Shown here: positions 31,677 to 40,418 of the stretch, one piece after another
How positions within the stretch are numbered: the stretch's first letter is position 1
How the letters are laid out: each line of letters starts with the position of its first letter
DNA from: Parapedobacter sp964498395
GTDB lineage: Bacteria; Bacteroidota; Bacteroidia; Sphingobacteriales; Sphingobacteriaceae
Length of the DNA: 64,000 nt
Assembly (NCBI GenBank): GCA_964498395.1
Contig: CAZCHE010000011.1
Coordinates: 31,985-95,984 of the forward strand
Direction of reading: 5' to 3'
The notes under the pieces: generated by a model
The model's input: only the letters and a program-made list of their open reading frames with translations
Databases searched by the model: none
Told to the model about the DNA's origin: nothing
Made by a program: the position numbers and the translations under genes

Positions 31677-32981
31677 ATGAGCTTCATAAAAAATATCAAT
31701 TTCAGGACAGTGTTCACACTGGCATTTGTAGTGGGTATAGGGCTATCCAGTCTGGCGTTTGCACAGGAAACGGATACGGTCGCCGTGCAGGCCGCCGATA
31801 CGGTAGCCATTGCAGCGGATACGGTTGCTGCCGATACGTCGGCTGCTGCCGCTGCCGCACCAGCCGCTAGCGCTGCCTCCGCCACACCCACTGCGGCCAC
31901 TGCAGATTCATTAGACCTTGATCCACAGGTGTACAAGAATTTCTTTTACTATGTGCTGTTGTTCTTCCTGGTCTGCATATTGGTCGCCGTGATTGGCAAG
32001 ATTTTGCAGGTGTATGAGTTGACCCGCAAGATGAATGGCCGGGATAATGCCTACTACCTGAATAATTTGCAGGCCAGTTTGTTTATCGTGGCACTGGTCC
32101 TCGGGTTATACGGCGTATACTGGTCGTATGTAAACCACGGGTCACAGGCCATGCGGGAAGCGGCCACCCTCCACGGGGTGAACCTCGATATCATGTTTAT
32201 GGTGACCACCGTCATCGTCACCATCGTATTGGTGCTTACGCATATTGCATTGTTCGGGTTTGCCTATAAATACCGCGCACGCCACGGCCGCAAAGCCTAT
32301 TTCTATCCGCATAACAATACCATCGAGAAGATATGGACGATCGTACCTGCGGTGGTATTGACGACATTGGTATTGTTTGGCTTCTTTAACTGGCGGGCCA
32401 TCACGAATGTGTCTGTAGAAGATCAGAAGAACGCCATCCAAATCGAGGTGGTGGGCGAACAGTTCATGTGGACCGTACGTTATGCCGGACGCGATGGTGT
32501 GATCGGCGAGCGGAATTACAAACTGACCACACCGCTGAATGGCTTGGGGATCGACTTTAACGACAAGCACGCATGGGATGACCAGTTGGGTTCGGAGATC
32601 GTGATTCCGGTCAACCAGCCGGTACGCTTCCAGATTACCTCTAAAGATGCCCTGCACAGTTTCTTTATCCCTGATTTCCGCGTGCAGATGAATGCCGTTC
32701 CGGGGATGAAGACGTATTTCCAGTTTACACCGACGATTACGACAGAGGAGATGCGCGAGAAGTTAAACGACTACAGCTACGATTACGTCATGCTGTGTGC
32801 CAAGATCTGCGGCGCTAACCACTTCAATATGCAGAAGAAAGTCCGGGTAGTGACCGAAGAGGAATATAAGGCTTGGCTTGCCGAACAGCCTTACTTCTTT
32901 ACGGAAGATTTGCGGAAGGAATTTCAGGTAACGCAGGCAAACGATACGGAAGAAAGCCACCTGCTTGCCGCTGCCAATTAA
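31677..32981 (+). CDS. coxB: Cytochrome c oxidase subunit II
   Basis: The 434-residue protein has a signal peptide (about 1-29) and an Ala/Thr/Asp-rich low-complexity stretch (about 30-77, repeated DTVA units). Membrane helices follow, and a cupredoxin domain contains the CuA site CAKICGANHFNM and its remote His in ALHSFFIPDFRVQMNAVPG. All four CuA ligands of the Cx3Cx3Hx2M pattern are intact. It accepts electrons from ActE or a soluble cytochrome for the aa3-type oxidase. The repetitive linker is longer than in classical CoxB. Confidence 0.96.
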   Translation: MSFIKNINFRTVFTLAFVVGIGLSSLAFAQETDTVAVQAADTVAIAADTVAADTSAAAAAAPAASAASATPTAATADSLDLDPQVYKNFFYYVLLFFLVCILVAVIGKILQVYELTRKMNGRDNAYYLNNLQASLFIVALVLGLYGVYWSYVNHGSQAMREAATLHGVNLDIMFMVTTVIVTIVLVLTHIALFGFAYKYRARHGRKAYFYPHNNTIEKIWTIVPAVVLTTLVLFGFFNWRAITNVSVEDQKNAIQIEVVGEQFMWTVRYAGRDGVIGERNYKLTTPLNGLGIDFNDKHAWDDQLGSEIVIPVNQPVRFQITSKDALHSFFIPDFRVQMNAVPGMKTYFQFTPTITTEEMREKLNDYSYDYVMLCAKICGANHFNMQKKVRVVTEEEYKAWLAEQPYFFTEDLRKEFQVTQANDTEESHLLAAAN

Positions 32982-33011
32982 TTAAGGGATAAACGTATTC
33001 AATAAACAGAT

Positions 33012-34904
33012 ATGTCAAGTATAACAAGTGCTCATCCTGTAGACCATCACGGCGAACATGGACATGGTCACCACCATGAAGAAACATTTTTGACGAAATA
33101 CATATTCAGTCAGGACCATAAGATGATCGCCAAGCAGTTCCTGATCACAGGGATTATTATGGCGGTATTTGCCATGTTCCTGTCCATTCTATTCCGGCTC
33201 CAATTGGCTTGGCCGGATAAGGAATTCCCGATCTTGGAGGTTTTCCTCGGGAAATGGGCGGAAGGCGGCCGTATTAGCCCGGATTTCTTCCTGGCCTTGG
33301 TCACCATACACGGTACCATCATGGTGTTTTTCGTGTTGACAGCGGGTCTGAGCGGTACGTTCAGTAACTTATTGATCCCTTACCAACTAGGGGCCAGGGA
33401 TATGGCATCGCCTTTTATGAATATGCTGTCGTACTGGTTCTTCTTTACGGCTTGCGTGATCATGATTGCCTCCTTCTTCGTGGAGAGTGGGCCGGCAAGT
33501 GCCGGGTGGACGGTATATCCGCCGTTATCGGCGGTGCCCACGGCGATTAGCGGATCGGCCGCGGGGATGACCCTGTGGTTGATCAGTATGACCCTATTCA
33601 TTGTATCACAGGTATTGGGCGGTACAAACTACATCAGTACCGTATTGAACATGCGTACCAAGGGAATGGATCTGTGGAAAATGCCATTGACGATCTGGGC
33701 GTTTTTCTTGACGGCTATCGTCGGTCTGTTGTCTTTCCCAGTGTTGGTTTCGGCCGTGGTATTGCTCATTTTTGACCGCAGTTTCGGTACGAGTTTTTAC
33801 TTGTCGGATTTGGTGGTGCAAGGGCAGATTTTGCCAAACGAAGGTGGTAGCCCGATTTTGTTCCAGCACTTGTTCTGGTTCTTAGGGCACCCCGAGGTAT
33901 ATATCGTATTGATGCCCGCATTGGGGTTAACTTCTGAAGTGATCTCGACCAACTCGCGTAAGCCGATCTTCGGTTACCACGCGATGGTCTACTCATTGAT
34001 CGGTATCACGGTATTGTCCTTCATCGTATGGGGGCACCACATGTTTGTAACGGGGATGAATCCGTTCTTGGGTGGGGTATTCATGATTACGACATTGATT
34101 ATCGCCGTACCATCGGCGGTGAAATCCTTTAACTACCTCGCTACGCTGTGGCGTGGTAATATCCGGTTTACACCGGCCATGATGTTTGCCATCGGTATGG
34201 TGTCATTCTTCATTTCCGGTGGATTGACAGGCTTGCACCTCGGTAACTCGGCGCTTGACATCTCGCTACACGATACGTACTTTGTGGTAGCTCACTTCCA
34301 CTTGGTGATGGGGTCGGCATCCATTTTCGGTATGCTGTGCGGGGTGTACCATTGGTATCCAAAGATGTTCGGCCGGATGATGAATGAGAAGCTGGGATAC
34401 TTGCATTTCTGGTTGACATTCATCGGTGCGTACTTGGTCTTCTTCCCAATGCACTTCATGGGGATCGACGGGGTGCCACGCCGGTATTATGCCTTTACGG
34501 AGTTCCCGTTCATGGAGAAATGGATTTCTGTAAACGTATTCATCACTTGGGCGGCGATTATCGCGGCACTGGGCCAAGTGGCGTTCTTGTGGAACTTCTT
34601 CTCGTCGATCTGGTTTGGTAAGCGCGCTACGCAGAACCCATGGGGTTCGAATACCTTGGAGTGGACTACCCCGGTAGAGCACTTCCATGGCAACTGGCCC
34701 GGCGAGATCCCTACGGTTTACCGTTGGCCTTACGATTACAGCAAGCCCGGGCACCACGAGGATTTCATCCCGCAGACGGTTCCATTCTCAGAGACGATGA
34801 GTTCAAACTTGCCACACGATTTCGAAGGAAACCAAGAGGCCGAACGCATCCAACGGGAGTGGGAACAGGCGAATAAGCCGTTGACCGAAAAAGAAACGGA
34901 GTAA
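33012..34904 (+). CDS. coxA: Cytochrome c oxidase subunit I, aa3-type
   Basis: The 630-residue protein is the twelve-helix catalytic subunit. The His-Tyr pair of CuB lies in WFLGHPEVYIVLMP, the CuB His-His in WGHHMFVTGM, and the heme a/a3 ligands in HDTYFVVAHFHLVMG. The GHPEVY motif marks an A-type oxidase rather than cbb3. A His-rich cytoplasmic N-terminus (HGEHGHGHHHEE) may handle copper. It works with CoxB and the small subunits encoded downstream and is followed by an intercistronic stem-loop. Confidence 0.97.
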   Translation: MSSITSAHPVDHHGEHGHGHHHEETFLTKYIFSQDHKMIAKQFLITGIIMAVFAMFLSILFRLQLAWPDKEFPILEVFLGKWAEGGRISPDFFLALVTIHGTIMVFFVLTAGLSGTFSNLLIPYQLGARDMASPFMNMLSYWFFFTACVIMIASFFVESGPASAGWTVYPPLSAVPTAISGSAAGMTLWLISMTLFIVSQVLGGTNYISTVLNMRTKGMDLWKMPLTIWAFFLTAIVGLLSFPVLVSAVVLLIFDRSFGTSFYLSDLVVQGQILPNEGGSPILFQHLFWFLGHPEVYIVLMPALGLTSEVISTNSRKPIFGYHAMVYSLIGITVLSFIVWGHHMFVTGMNPFLGGVFMITTLIIAVPSAVKSFNYLATLWRGNIRFTPAMMFAIGMVSFFISGGLTGLHLGNSALDISLHDTYFVVAHFHLVMGSASIFGMLCGVYHWYPKMFGRMMNEKLGYLHFWLTFIGAYLVFFPMHFMGIDGVPRRYYAFTEFPFMEKWISVNVFITWAAIIAALGQVAFLWNFFSSIWFGKRATQNPWGSNTLEWTTPVEHFHGNWPGEIPTVYRWPYDYSKPGHHEDFIPQTVPFSETMSSNLPHDFEGNQEAERIQREWEQANKPLTEKETE

Positions 34905-34913
34905 GTAAAAAAT

Positions 34914-34948
34914 GGGTTTTGCGGGTTCCACGGGATTCCGCAAAACCC
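34914..34948 (+). promoter_or_regulatory. Intercistronic stem-loop between coxA and ctaA
   Basis: gggttttgcgg (34914-34924) and ccgcaaaaccc (34938-34948) form a perfect 11-bp stem with a 13-nt loop, 13 nt before the ctaA ATG. There is no T-run downstream, so it more likely stabilises the act-cox mRNA or sets differential expression than terminates it. Confidence 0.55.
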
Positions 34949-34960
34949 TCACGATAAAAC

Positions 34961-36010
34961 ATGCTTCCACCTGCTGAAAAGAGGTTTTTATTAGTCAACA
35001 AGATTACGATCATATCGTTGTTTGTGTTGATTCTTGCAGGTGGGGTAGTGCGTAGTACGGGTTCTGGAATGGGGTGCCCGGATTGGCCAAGGTGTTTCGA
35101 CCGATTGGTGCCCCCTACGGATATTTCCCAGTTGCCCGAGGGCTACGAGGAAAAGTACATCGCGGGAAGGCAGGCGAAAAACGAACGCTTTGCAAACATG
35201 CTCGAACGTTTCGGGCGCCATGAATTGGCCAATAAGATTCGGCATGACGAGTCGATATTGCTGCACGAGGAATTTAATGCGGCCAAAACGTGGACGGAGT
35301 ATATCAACCGGTTGGTGGGTGCGACTACCGGTTTTCTGTTGCTGCTTTGCGCGATTTTTTCCTTTACGTTCTTTAAAACAAAAAAGCGCATCTTCATTTG
35401 GAGCGTGATCAATGTGGTGGCCGTGGGCTACCAAGCGTGGTTAGGGTCTATCGTGGTATCCACTAATTTGATGCCTTGGATCATCACGGTACACATGCTA
35501 TTGGCACTGGTGATTGTCGCCATCAGCATTTACACCTATTTCAAAGCGCGGTCGCTGCGGGATAAGGATTTGCTGATTAACCATACATCCAGCGGGATCA
35601 AGTGGCTAGCGCTGCTGTCGCTGCTGCTGATCGTCGTTCAGGTGGCCATCGGCACGGGTGTGCGGGAGGAAATTGACCTGATTGCCGCTTCGGGTGATGT
35701 GCCTGACAGGGGCGAGTGGCTCGACCGGGTGGGGAGCGTATTTAACCTCCATCGGAGTTTGGCGATCGTATCGGGATTGATCATTGTGCTGCTTTTCTTT
35801 GTGGTGCGTTCGCGGTTTTCGCCGAATACGCATCAAAGCAGGTTTACCAATTGGGTGCTGGTGCTGATGGTGTTGCAAATGGTGACGGCGGTGATACTGG
35901 CCTATTTGGATATACCACCATTCGCGCAGACAGCGCACTTGGTTTTGGCGAGTTTACTATTTGGTGCCCAATATTATCTGATGCTATTATTGGGCAAAAC
36001 AGTGCGGTAG
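34961..36010 (+). CDS. ctaA: Heme A synthase (COX15/CtaA)
   Basis: The 349-residue membrane protein has about eight helices, the CtaA start VRSTGSGMGCPDWPRCF near 26-42, conserved His in WTEYINRLVGATTG and MPWIITVHMLLAL, and VNLHRS/NLHRSLAIVSG with the second heme His pair. It converts heme O to heme A for the oxidase. The loop after the first helix (about 40-95) is longer and charged, as in the Bacteroidota form. It is followed by ctaB. Confidence 0.94.
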   Translation: MLPPAEKRFLLVNKITIISLFVLILAGGVVRSTGSGMGCPDWPRCFDRLVPPTDISQLPEGYEEKYIAGRQAKNERFANMLERFGRHELANKIRHDESILLHEEFNAAKTWTEYINRLVGATTGFLLLLCAIFSFTFFKTKKRIFIWSVINVVAVGYQAWLGSIVVSTNLMPWIITVHMLLALVIVAISIYTYFKARSLRDKDLLINHTSSGIKWLALLSLLLIVVQVAIGTGVREEIDLIAASGDVPDRGEWLDRVGSVFNLHRSLAIVSGLIIVLLFFVVRSRFSPNTHQSRFTNWVLVLMVLQMVTAVILAYLDIPPFAQTAHLVLASLLFGAQYYLMLLLGKTVR

Positions 36011-36017
36011 GGATTTA

Positions 36018-36037
36018 CCTGCCTGCCGGCAGGCAGG
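36018..36037. repeat. REP-like palindrome upstream of ctaB
   Basis: CCTGCCTGCC and GGCAGGCAGG form a perfect 20-bp palindrome between ctaA and ctaB, about 20 nt before the ctaB ATG. The surrounding atttacctgcctgcc and ggcgattt match the repeat before the DUF420 gene at 39548-39577. Confidence 0.7.
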
Positions 36038-36058
36038 CGATTTGAGACGATATAAGAA

Positions 36059-37051
36059 ATGAATAGAACTGACGATGATATGCAAGCCAAGAAGTTTGGG
36101 GCGGACGTTGCCGTGCGGAAACGCGGCAGGGGGGAGGCTTTTGCGGAAGTGATGCAGTTTGTGAGTGATTTGAAACAGTTGGTGAAAATACGGCTGACGA
36201 TGACAGTGGTATTTTCGGCCTCGATTGCTTTTCTGATCGGCAGTAAGCAACAGGGGGATATCAATTGGTTGAACTGGGTGATATTGACGGCCGGGGGCTT
36301 TTTGGTTACCGGGTCAGCCAATGGTTTCAATGAAATCATCGAACGTAATTTGGATGGGTTGATGAAGCGTACGGCAGACCGCCCGATACCTGCCGGTCGG
36401 ATGACCACTGGGCAGGCATTGGTGTTGAGTTTGTTAATGGGTATCATCGGTACCTATACGCTATTGACGCTGAATTTCGTCGCCGGATTGCTATCGGTGT
36501 TTTCCATCTTACTGTATGCATTTTTCTATACGCCGCTGAAGCGCAAGTCGCCGATAGCGGTTTTTGTGGGTGCATTCCCGGGGGCATTGCCGCCGTTGAT
36601 CGGGTACTATGCGGCCTTTAGCCAGAATGACCTGGCGGCTTACAGCCAGCATAACGCTGCGGCGATCGTGATCATACCCTTGGTGCTGTTTGCCATCCAG
36701 TTCGTGTGGCAGTTCCCGCACTTCTGGGGGATCGCGTGGGTGCTGGATGAAGACTACAAGCGTGCGGGTTTTAGGCTGTTGCCTACCACCAAAAAGGATA
36801 AGGTGTCTGCATTCATGGTGCTGTTTTCGACCTTGCTGATGGTGCCGGTAAGCCTGCTCCCTTACTTTTTCGGTTTTGGGGGATATGTGGTTTCCGCCGT
36901 GTCGCTCGCCGGGGCATTGCTGTTTAGCTGGTATGGGTTGAAGTTGTTTTTGACCTGTGATTTAGCGGCGGCGCGTAAGGTGATGTTTACCTCATTTTTC
37001 TATTTGCCGTTGATTCAGTTGGTGTTGTTGTTTGATTTTATAGCCTTATGA
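36059..37051 (+). CDS. ctaB: Protoheme IX farnesyltransferase (heme O synthase)
   Basis: The 330-residue UbiA-family prenyltransferase has about eight helices after a 35-residue soluble start. The prenyl-diphosphate motif reads NGFNEIIERNLDGLMKRTADRP (about 93-114), and PLIGYYA and DEDYKRAGFRLLPT (about 228-241) match the second conserved loop. It attaches farnesyl to heme B, the first step to heme A. Its stop overlaps the next start by 4 nt. Confidence 0.94.
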   Translation: MNRTDDDMQAKKFGADVAVRKRGRGEAFAEVMQFVSDLKQLVKIRLTMTVVFSASIAFLIGSKQQGDINWLNWVILTAGGFLVTGSANGFNEIIERNLDGLMKRTADRPIPAGRMTTGQALVLSLLMGIIGTYTLLTLNFVAGLLSVFSILLYAFFYTPLKRKSPIAVFVGAFPGALPPLIGYYAAFSQNDLAAYSQHNAAAIVIIPLVLFAIQFVWQFPHFWGIAWVLDEDYKRAGFRLLPTTKKDKVSAFMVLFSTLLMVPVSLLPYFFGFGGYVVSAVSLAGALLFSWYGLKLFLTCDLAAARKVMFTSFFYLPLIQLVLLFDFIAL

Positions 37052-37638
37052 TAGCCATGGCACAGTATACGCAGGATAAAGAGGAACTGACCCAGCAGAA
37101 GGCAAAGAAATTCAACCTTTGGCTGGGGATGATCGGCATGTTCATGATGTTTGCGGCATTGTCAAGCGGTTTCATCGTGTACACGGCAGGCGGGATCGAT
37201 CGGGGTATCAAGACGTTGTTGCCCGATGCATTTATCTACAGTACGGTCATCATCGTGTTAAGCAGTGTGACCATGCAGTGGGCGCTTAGTGCGGCCAAGA
37301 GGACGGATTTCAATAAGCAGAAGTTGCTGCTGATCGCTACGATCGCATTGGGGATCGGCTTTTTTGCGATGCAGGTACATGCTTGGGGGATATTAAGTGA
37401 GCGGGGTGTGGTATTTGTGAATAGCAATGCCTCCCAATCGTTTATATATGTGTTTACCGGTATGCACTTGGCGCATATCATTGCCGGGATCTTAGTGCTC
37501 GCGCGGGCGTTGGTGGGGCGGATGCTGAACATTTCACAAGTTCGCAACGTCTTCCGAATGGATTTAGCCGCCCTCTTTTGGCATTTTCTCGGCATTTTGT
37601 GGATTTATATTTATGTTTTTTTACTTTTGAATCAATAA
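37048..37638 (+). CDS. Heme-copper oxidase subunit III-like protein (first copy)
   Basis: The 196-residue protein has five predicted helices and the COX3-like patterns KKFNLWLGMIGMFMMFAALS, SQSFIYVFTGMHLAHIIAGI and FWHFLGILWIYIYVFLLL. It is shorter than CoxC and lacks the first two helices. Such short subunit III proteins often occur in pairs in Bacteroidota oxidase operons. Start at 37048 overlaps ctaB (ATGA); the ATG at 37057 is also possible. Confidence 0.87.
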   Translation: MIAMAQYTQDKEELTQQKAKKFNLWLGMIGMFMMFAALSSGFIVYTAGGIDRGIKTLLPDAFIYSTVIIVLSSVTMQWALSAAKRTDFNKQKLLLIATIALGIGFFAMQVHAWGILSERGVVFVNSNASQSFIYVFTGMHLAHIIAGILVLARALVGRMLNISQVRNVFRMDLAALFWHFLGILWIYIYVFLLLNQ

Positions 37639-37647
37639 CACTAAACA

Positions 37648-38376
37648 ATGAGTACAACTGTAACGCAATTGGACAAGGTAAAGACCGGACGATGGAACGG
37701 GGGTAGGTCGCCTTTCAATGTGGAGTATGGCAAAATCATGATGTGGTTTTTCCTGACCTCAGATGCTTTTACGTTTTCCGCGTTCCTGATCTATTACGGT
37801 TCGCAGCGTTTTGCCCACTTGACTTGGCCAGACCCAGACAAGGTATTCCAGTCCATTCCGTTTATCGCGGATAGCGGTTACCCATTGGTGTTTGTGGGGA
37901 TCATGACCTTTATCCTCATCATGAGTTCGGTGACGATGGTATTGGCCGTAGAAGCTGGGCACCGCAACGCCAAGAAGGAAGTGGTGGGCTGGATGATCGC
38001 CACCATTATCGGTGGATTGATGTTCATCGGCTGCCAAGCGTTAGAATGGACACACTTGCATCACCAAGGCTTTTGGTGGGGTAGAATCCCGTATCAAGAA
38101 GGGGTGCCTGCCGAGGTGACATTGGCTCCGTATTTCACGCATGGGATATCGGAAGTCTCCGCATTGCAGTTCTCTAATTTGTTCTTTACCATCACCGGAT
38201 TCCACGGCTTTCACGTATCGATCGGGATATTGCTTAACATCATCATCCTGTGTATGGTATTAGCCAATGTGTTTGAGCGTCGGGGTACCTACCTCATGGT
38301 CGAAAAAGTGGGCTTGTATTGGCACTTTGTGGATTTGGTTTGGGTATTCGTATTTACATTCTTTTATCTGGTTTAA
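37648..38376 (+). CDS. coxC: Cytochrome c oxidase subunit III (second copy)
   Basis: The 242-residue protein has five to six helices, KIMMWFFLTSDAFTFSAFLI near 29-48, QALEWTHLHHQG near 132-143, and TGFHGFHVSIGILLNIIIL and YWHFVDLVWVFVFTFFYLV near the end, all CoxC signatures. It supports the CoxA core and proton uptake. It lies 9 nt after the shorter subunit III gene. Confidence 0.93.
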   Translation: MSTTVTQLDKVKTGRWNGGRSPFNVEYGKIMMWFFLTSDAFTFSAFLIYYGSQRFAHLTWPDPDKVFQSIPFIADSGYPLVFVGIMTFILIMSSVTMVLAVEAGHRNAKKEVVGWMIATIIGGLMFIGCQALEWTHLHHQGFWWGRIPYQEGVPAEVTLAPYFTHGISEVSALQFSNLFFTITGFHGFHVSIGILLNIIILCMVLANVFERRGTYLMVEKVGLYWHFVDLVWVFVFTFFYLV

Positions 38377-38402
38377 TAACATTCAATTTAGTACTATAGA
38401 CT

Positions 38403-38780
38403 ATGGCTGCTAATCACGACAATACAGTTGGGCACGAAGGGGCGGAGCACCACGAAGGAATGAGCAAAGGCAAGATCTGGAAAGTATTTTTCTACTTGCT
38501 GGCACTCACGGCATTGGAGTTTTTTATCGCGTTGGTGTTAGTCCATGGCGGATACGTAGAGAAAGGCTTGGCGGTAAATGCGACCTATATTGCGCTTACC
38601 CTGGTGAAAGCCTACTACATCGTTGCCTATTTCATGCACCTTAAATTCGAGACGTTTGGATTCATCATGTCCATTTCCATCGTGTTCTTGTTTATCGTGT
38701 ATTTGATTATCTTGATGCTGACGGAAGGGACATACCTGAAAACGCATTACAATCCCTTCTCTTTTTGGCCTAATCCATAA
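38403..38780 (+). CDS. Cytochrome c oxidase subunit IV-like protein
   Basis: The 125-residue protein has a His-rich start (NHDNTVGHEGAEHHEG) and three membrane helices (about 26-46, 57-78 and 84-106) in the pattern of the prokaryotic COX4 family (KVFFYLLALTALEFFIALVL, then VKAYYIVAYFMHLKFE). It is a small accessory subunit of the aa3 oxidase. Its TAA overlaps the ATG of the sco gene by one base. Confidence 0.88.
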   Translation: MAANHDNTVGHEGAEHHEGMSKGKIWKVFFYLLALTALEFFIALVLVHGGYVEKGLAVNATYIALTLVKAYYIVAYFMHLKFETFGFIMSISIVFLFIVYLIILMLTEGTYLKTHYNPFSFWPNP

Positions 38781-39493
38781 TGGAAGAGGTAAAGCAAACG
38801 AAAGGTTTTAAAAAGATTATAATCCTGGCAGCTATTTTAATCCTGCCAGGATTTTTATATTACCTCTTAGAGAAAAAGGGGGAAAACCGATACAAAAGCC
38901 TGCCCATCTATGGGGAGAAAGCGTTGACCGGAACGTTTACCAGCCGGATGGGGAAGCAGATTCCCGACACCCTGTTTCACCACATCACGCCGTTTTCGCT
39001 GGTCAACCAAGATGGTCAAGAAGTGGATGTGCTGGCAAGCGATAGCGGCATCACCATTGTCAATTTCTTCTATAGCCGCTGCGCGACATTCTGTACCCAC
39101 ATGAATGATGAGATGAACCGCGTGGCCGAACGGTTTGCGACAAATAAGAAAGTGGATTTTTATACCATCAGTATAGACACGGCATATGACACGCCGCAGG
39201 TGCTGAAAGCCTATTCGGAAGCCTACCGCCCGCAGGAGAAGCAATGGCAGTTTTTGACTGCGGGTCGAGACGATGTATATACGATTGCGCGGGATGGCTT
39301 CTTGGTGGATGCGGTGCAGGATACGACAGCGGCAGCTAATTTTATCCATAGTTCTTCCTTGGTATTGGTCGATTCGCACCGCCGTATCCGGGGGTTTTAT
39401 GATGTGAACCATAAAAAGGAAGTGGATCGGTTGATCGATGAGGTGAAGTTATTGTTAGTCGAAGAGATTCGGGCGAGGAGCCCGTATAAATGA
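38780..39493 (+). CDS. SCO1/SenC-family copper chaperone
   Basis: The 237-residue protein has an N-terminal membrane anchor (about 9-28) and a thioredoxin-fold domain. The copper/redox cysteine pair sits in FFYSRCATFCTHMNDEM (the usual CxxxCP with Thr in place of Pro), and a His ligand candidate lies in IHSSSLVLVD (about 193-202). SCO proteins deliver copper to the CuA centre of CoxB. The 5' end of the gene contains a terminator-like hairpin. It is followed by the DUF420 gene. Confidence 0.88.
   Translation: MEEVKQTKGFKKIIILAAILILPGFLYYLLEKKGENRYKSLPIYGEKALTGTFTSRMGKQIPDTLFHHITPFSLVNQDGQEVDVLASDSGITIVNFFYSRCATFCTHMNDEMNRVAERFATNKKVDFYTISIDTAYDTPQVLKAYSEAYRPQEKQWQFLTAGRDDVYTIARDGFLVDAVQDTTAAANFIHSSSLVLVDSHRRIRGFYDVNHKKEVDRLIDEVKLLLVEEIRARSPYK
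38821..38856 (+). terminator. Terminator-like hairpin inside the sco coding region
   Basis: aatcctggcag (38821-38831) and ctgccaggatt (38843-38853) form a perfect 11-bp stem with an 11-nt loop, directly followed by TTTTT at 38852-38856. It lies about 40 nt into the sco gene and would read as an intrinsic terminator if not blocked by translating ribosomes. Confidence 0.4.
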
Positions 39494-39547
39494 TTATTGA
39501 TGTCGTGTCTATTTTTATTGGCATCAATGCTGCCTTCGGCGGTTTAG

Positions 39548-39577
39548 ATTTACCTGCCTGCCCGTAGGCTGGCGATT
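39548..39577. repeat. REP-like palindrome upstream of the DUF420 gene
   Basis: gatttacctgcctgcc followed by cgtaggctggcgatttt forms an imperfect palindrome. It shares its left 16 bases and the right ggcgattt with the repeat before ctaB and also lies directly before a start codon. Confidence 0.6.
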
Positions 39578-39584
39578 TTAGGAT

Positions 39585-40124
39585 ATGATGAATAGGGAAA
39601 TTGAACAGAAATATAATAAGTGGATAGTGGTGCTATCTGTCGCTATCCCGGTAGCGGTGGCCATTTTGTTTGGGGTTAATTTACGTGACCTGGGGTATGA
39701 TGTGAAGCCCTTGACGTTCTTGCCGCCGATCTATGCGGCCATCAATGGCGTCACCGCCGTGTTATTGGTTTGGGCGGTTATGGCGATCAAACGCGGTAAC
39801 CGTACGTTGCATGAGCGGCTGGTGAAGATTTGTATCGGCTGTTCGGTGGCCTTTTTGGTGATGTACGTGGCCTACCACATGACCTCCGAATCCACGCCCT
39901 ATGGTGGAGAGGGGTTTATCCGTTACGTATACTTTTTTATCTTGATTAGTCATATCCTGCTGTCTATTATCATCATCCCGTTTGTGTTGGTCACCTTTGT
40001 CAGGGGCCTATCCGGCAATTTTGAAAAGCACCGGAAAATTGCGAAGATTACGTTTCCGTTGTGGTTATACGTAGCTGTGACCGGAGTCATCGTGTATTTG
40101 ATGATATCGCCGTATTATGCTTAG
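39585..40124 (+). CDS. DUF420-family membrane protein
   Basis: The 179-residue protein has five helices, the DUF420 motifs VAYHMTSESTPYGG (about 84-97) and HKIAKITFPLWLYVAVTGVI-like end, and conserved His residues in HERLVKICIGC and HILLSI. Such proteins neighbour cytochrome oxidase and heme A genes and are thought to assist oxidase biogenesis. It is the last gene of the act-cox operon; a short hairpin (gctacc/ggtagc, about 40124-40139) follows. Confidence 0.88.
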   Translation: MMNREIEQKYNKWIVVLSVAIPVAVAILFGVNLRDLGYDVKPLTFLPPIYAAINGVTAVLLVWAVMAIKRGNRTLHERLVKICIGCSVAFLVMYVAYHMTSESTPYGGEGFIRYVYFFILISHILLSIIIIPFVLVTFVRGLSGNFEKHRKIAKITFPLWLYVAVTGVIVYLMISPYYA

Positions 40125-40418
40125 CTACCGCAGGGTAGCCGTAGTTAACGTTTGACCTCGATAAACGAACATTATTCTACCTCGCTTCAACTTTTGTGGT
40201 GCATTGACAGTTTTTGTGCTCCGAAATCCGCCACTACGCCAAGCTGTACTTCCATTCTTCTCTCGACAAATCCGCTCCACCACTTCCTGCACCCGGTAAA
40301 GAAGGGTCTATCGTAATTAATAAGCTAGTCTCGTGAATAAATAACGGCTACTAACTCATGCTATTTTTTGGTATGATATTAGTTATTAATCTTTTACAAT
40401 AAACTAACCGCTGTTATT

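Noticed and set aside
31652..31936. Ala/Val-rich minus-strand protein opposite coxB start
   Set aside because: It mirrors the DTVA repeat of coxB in antisense.
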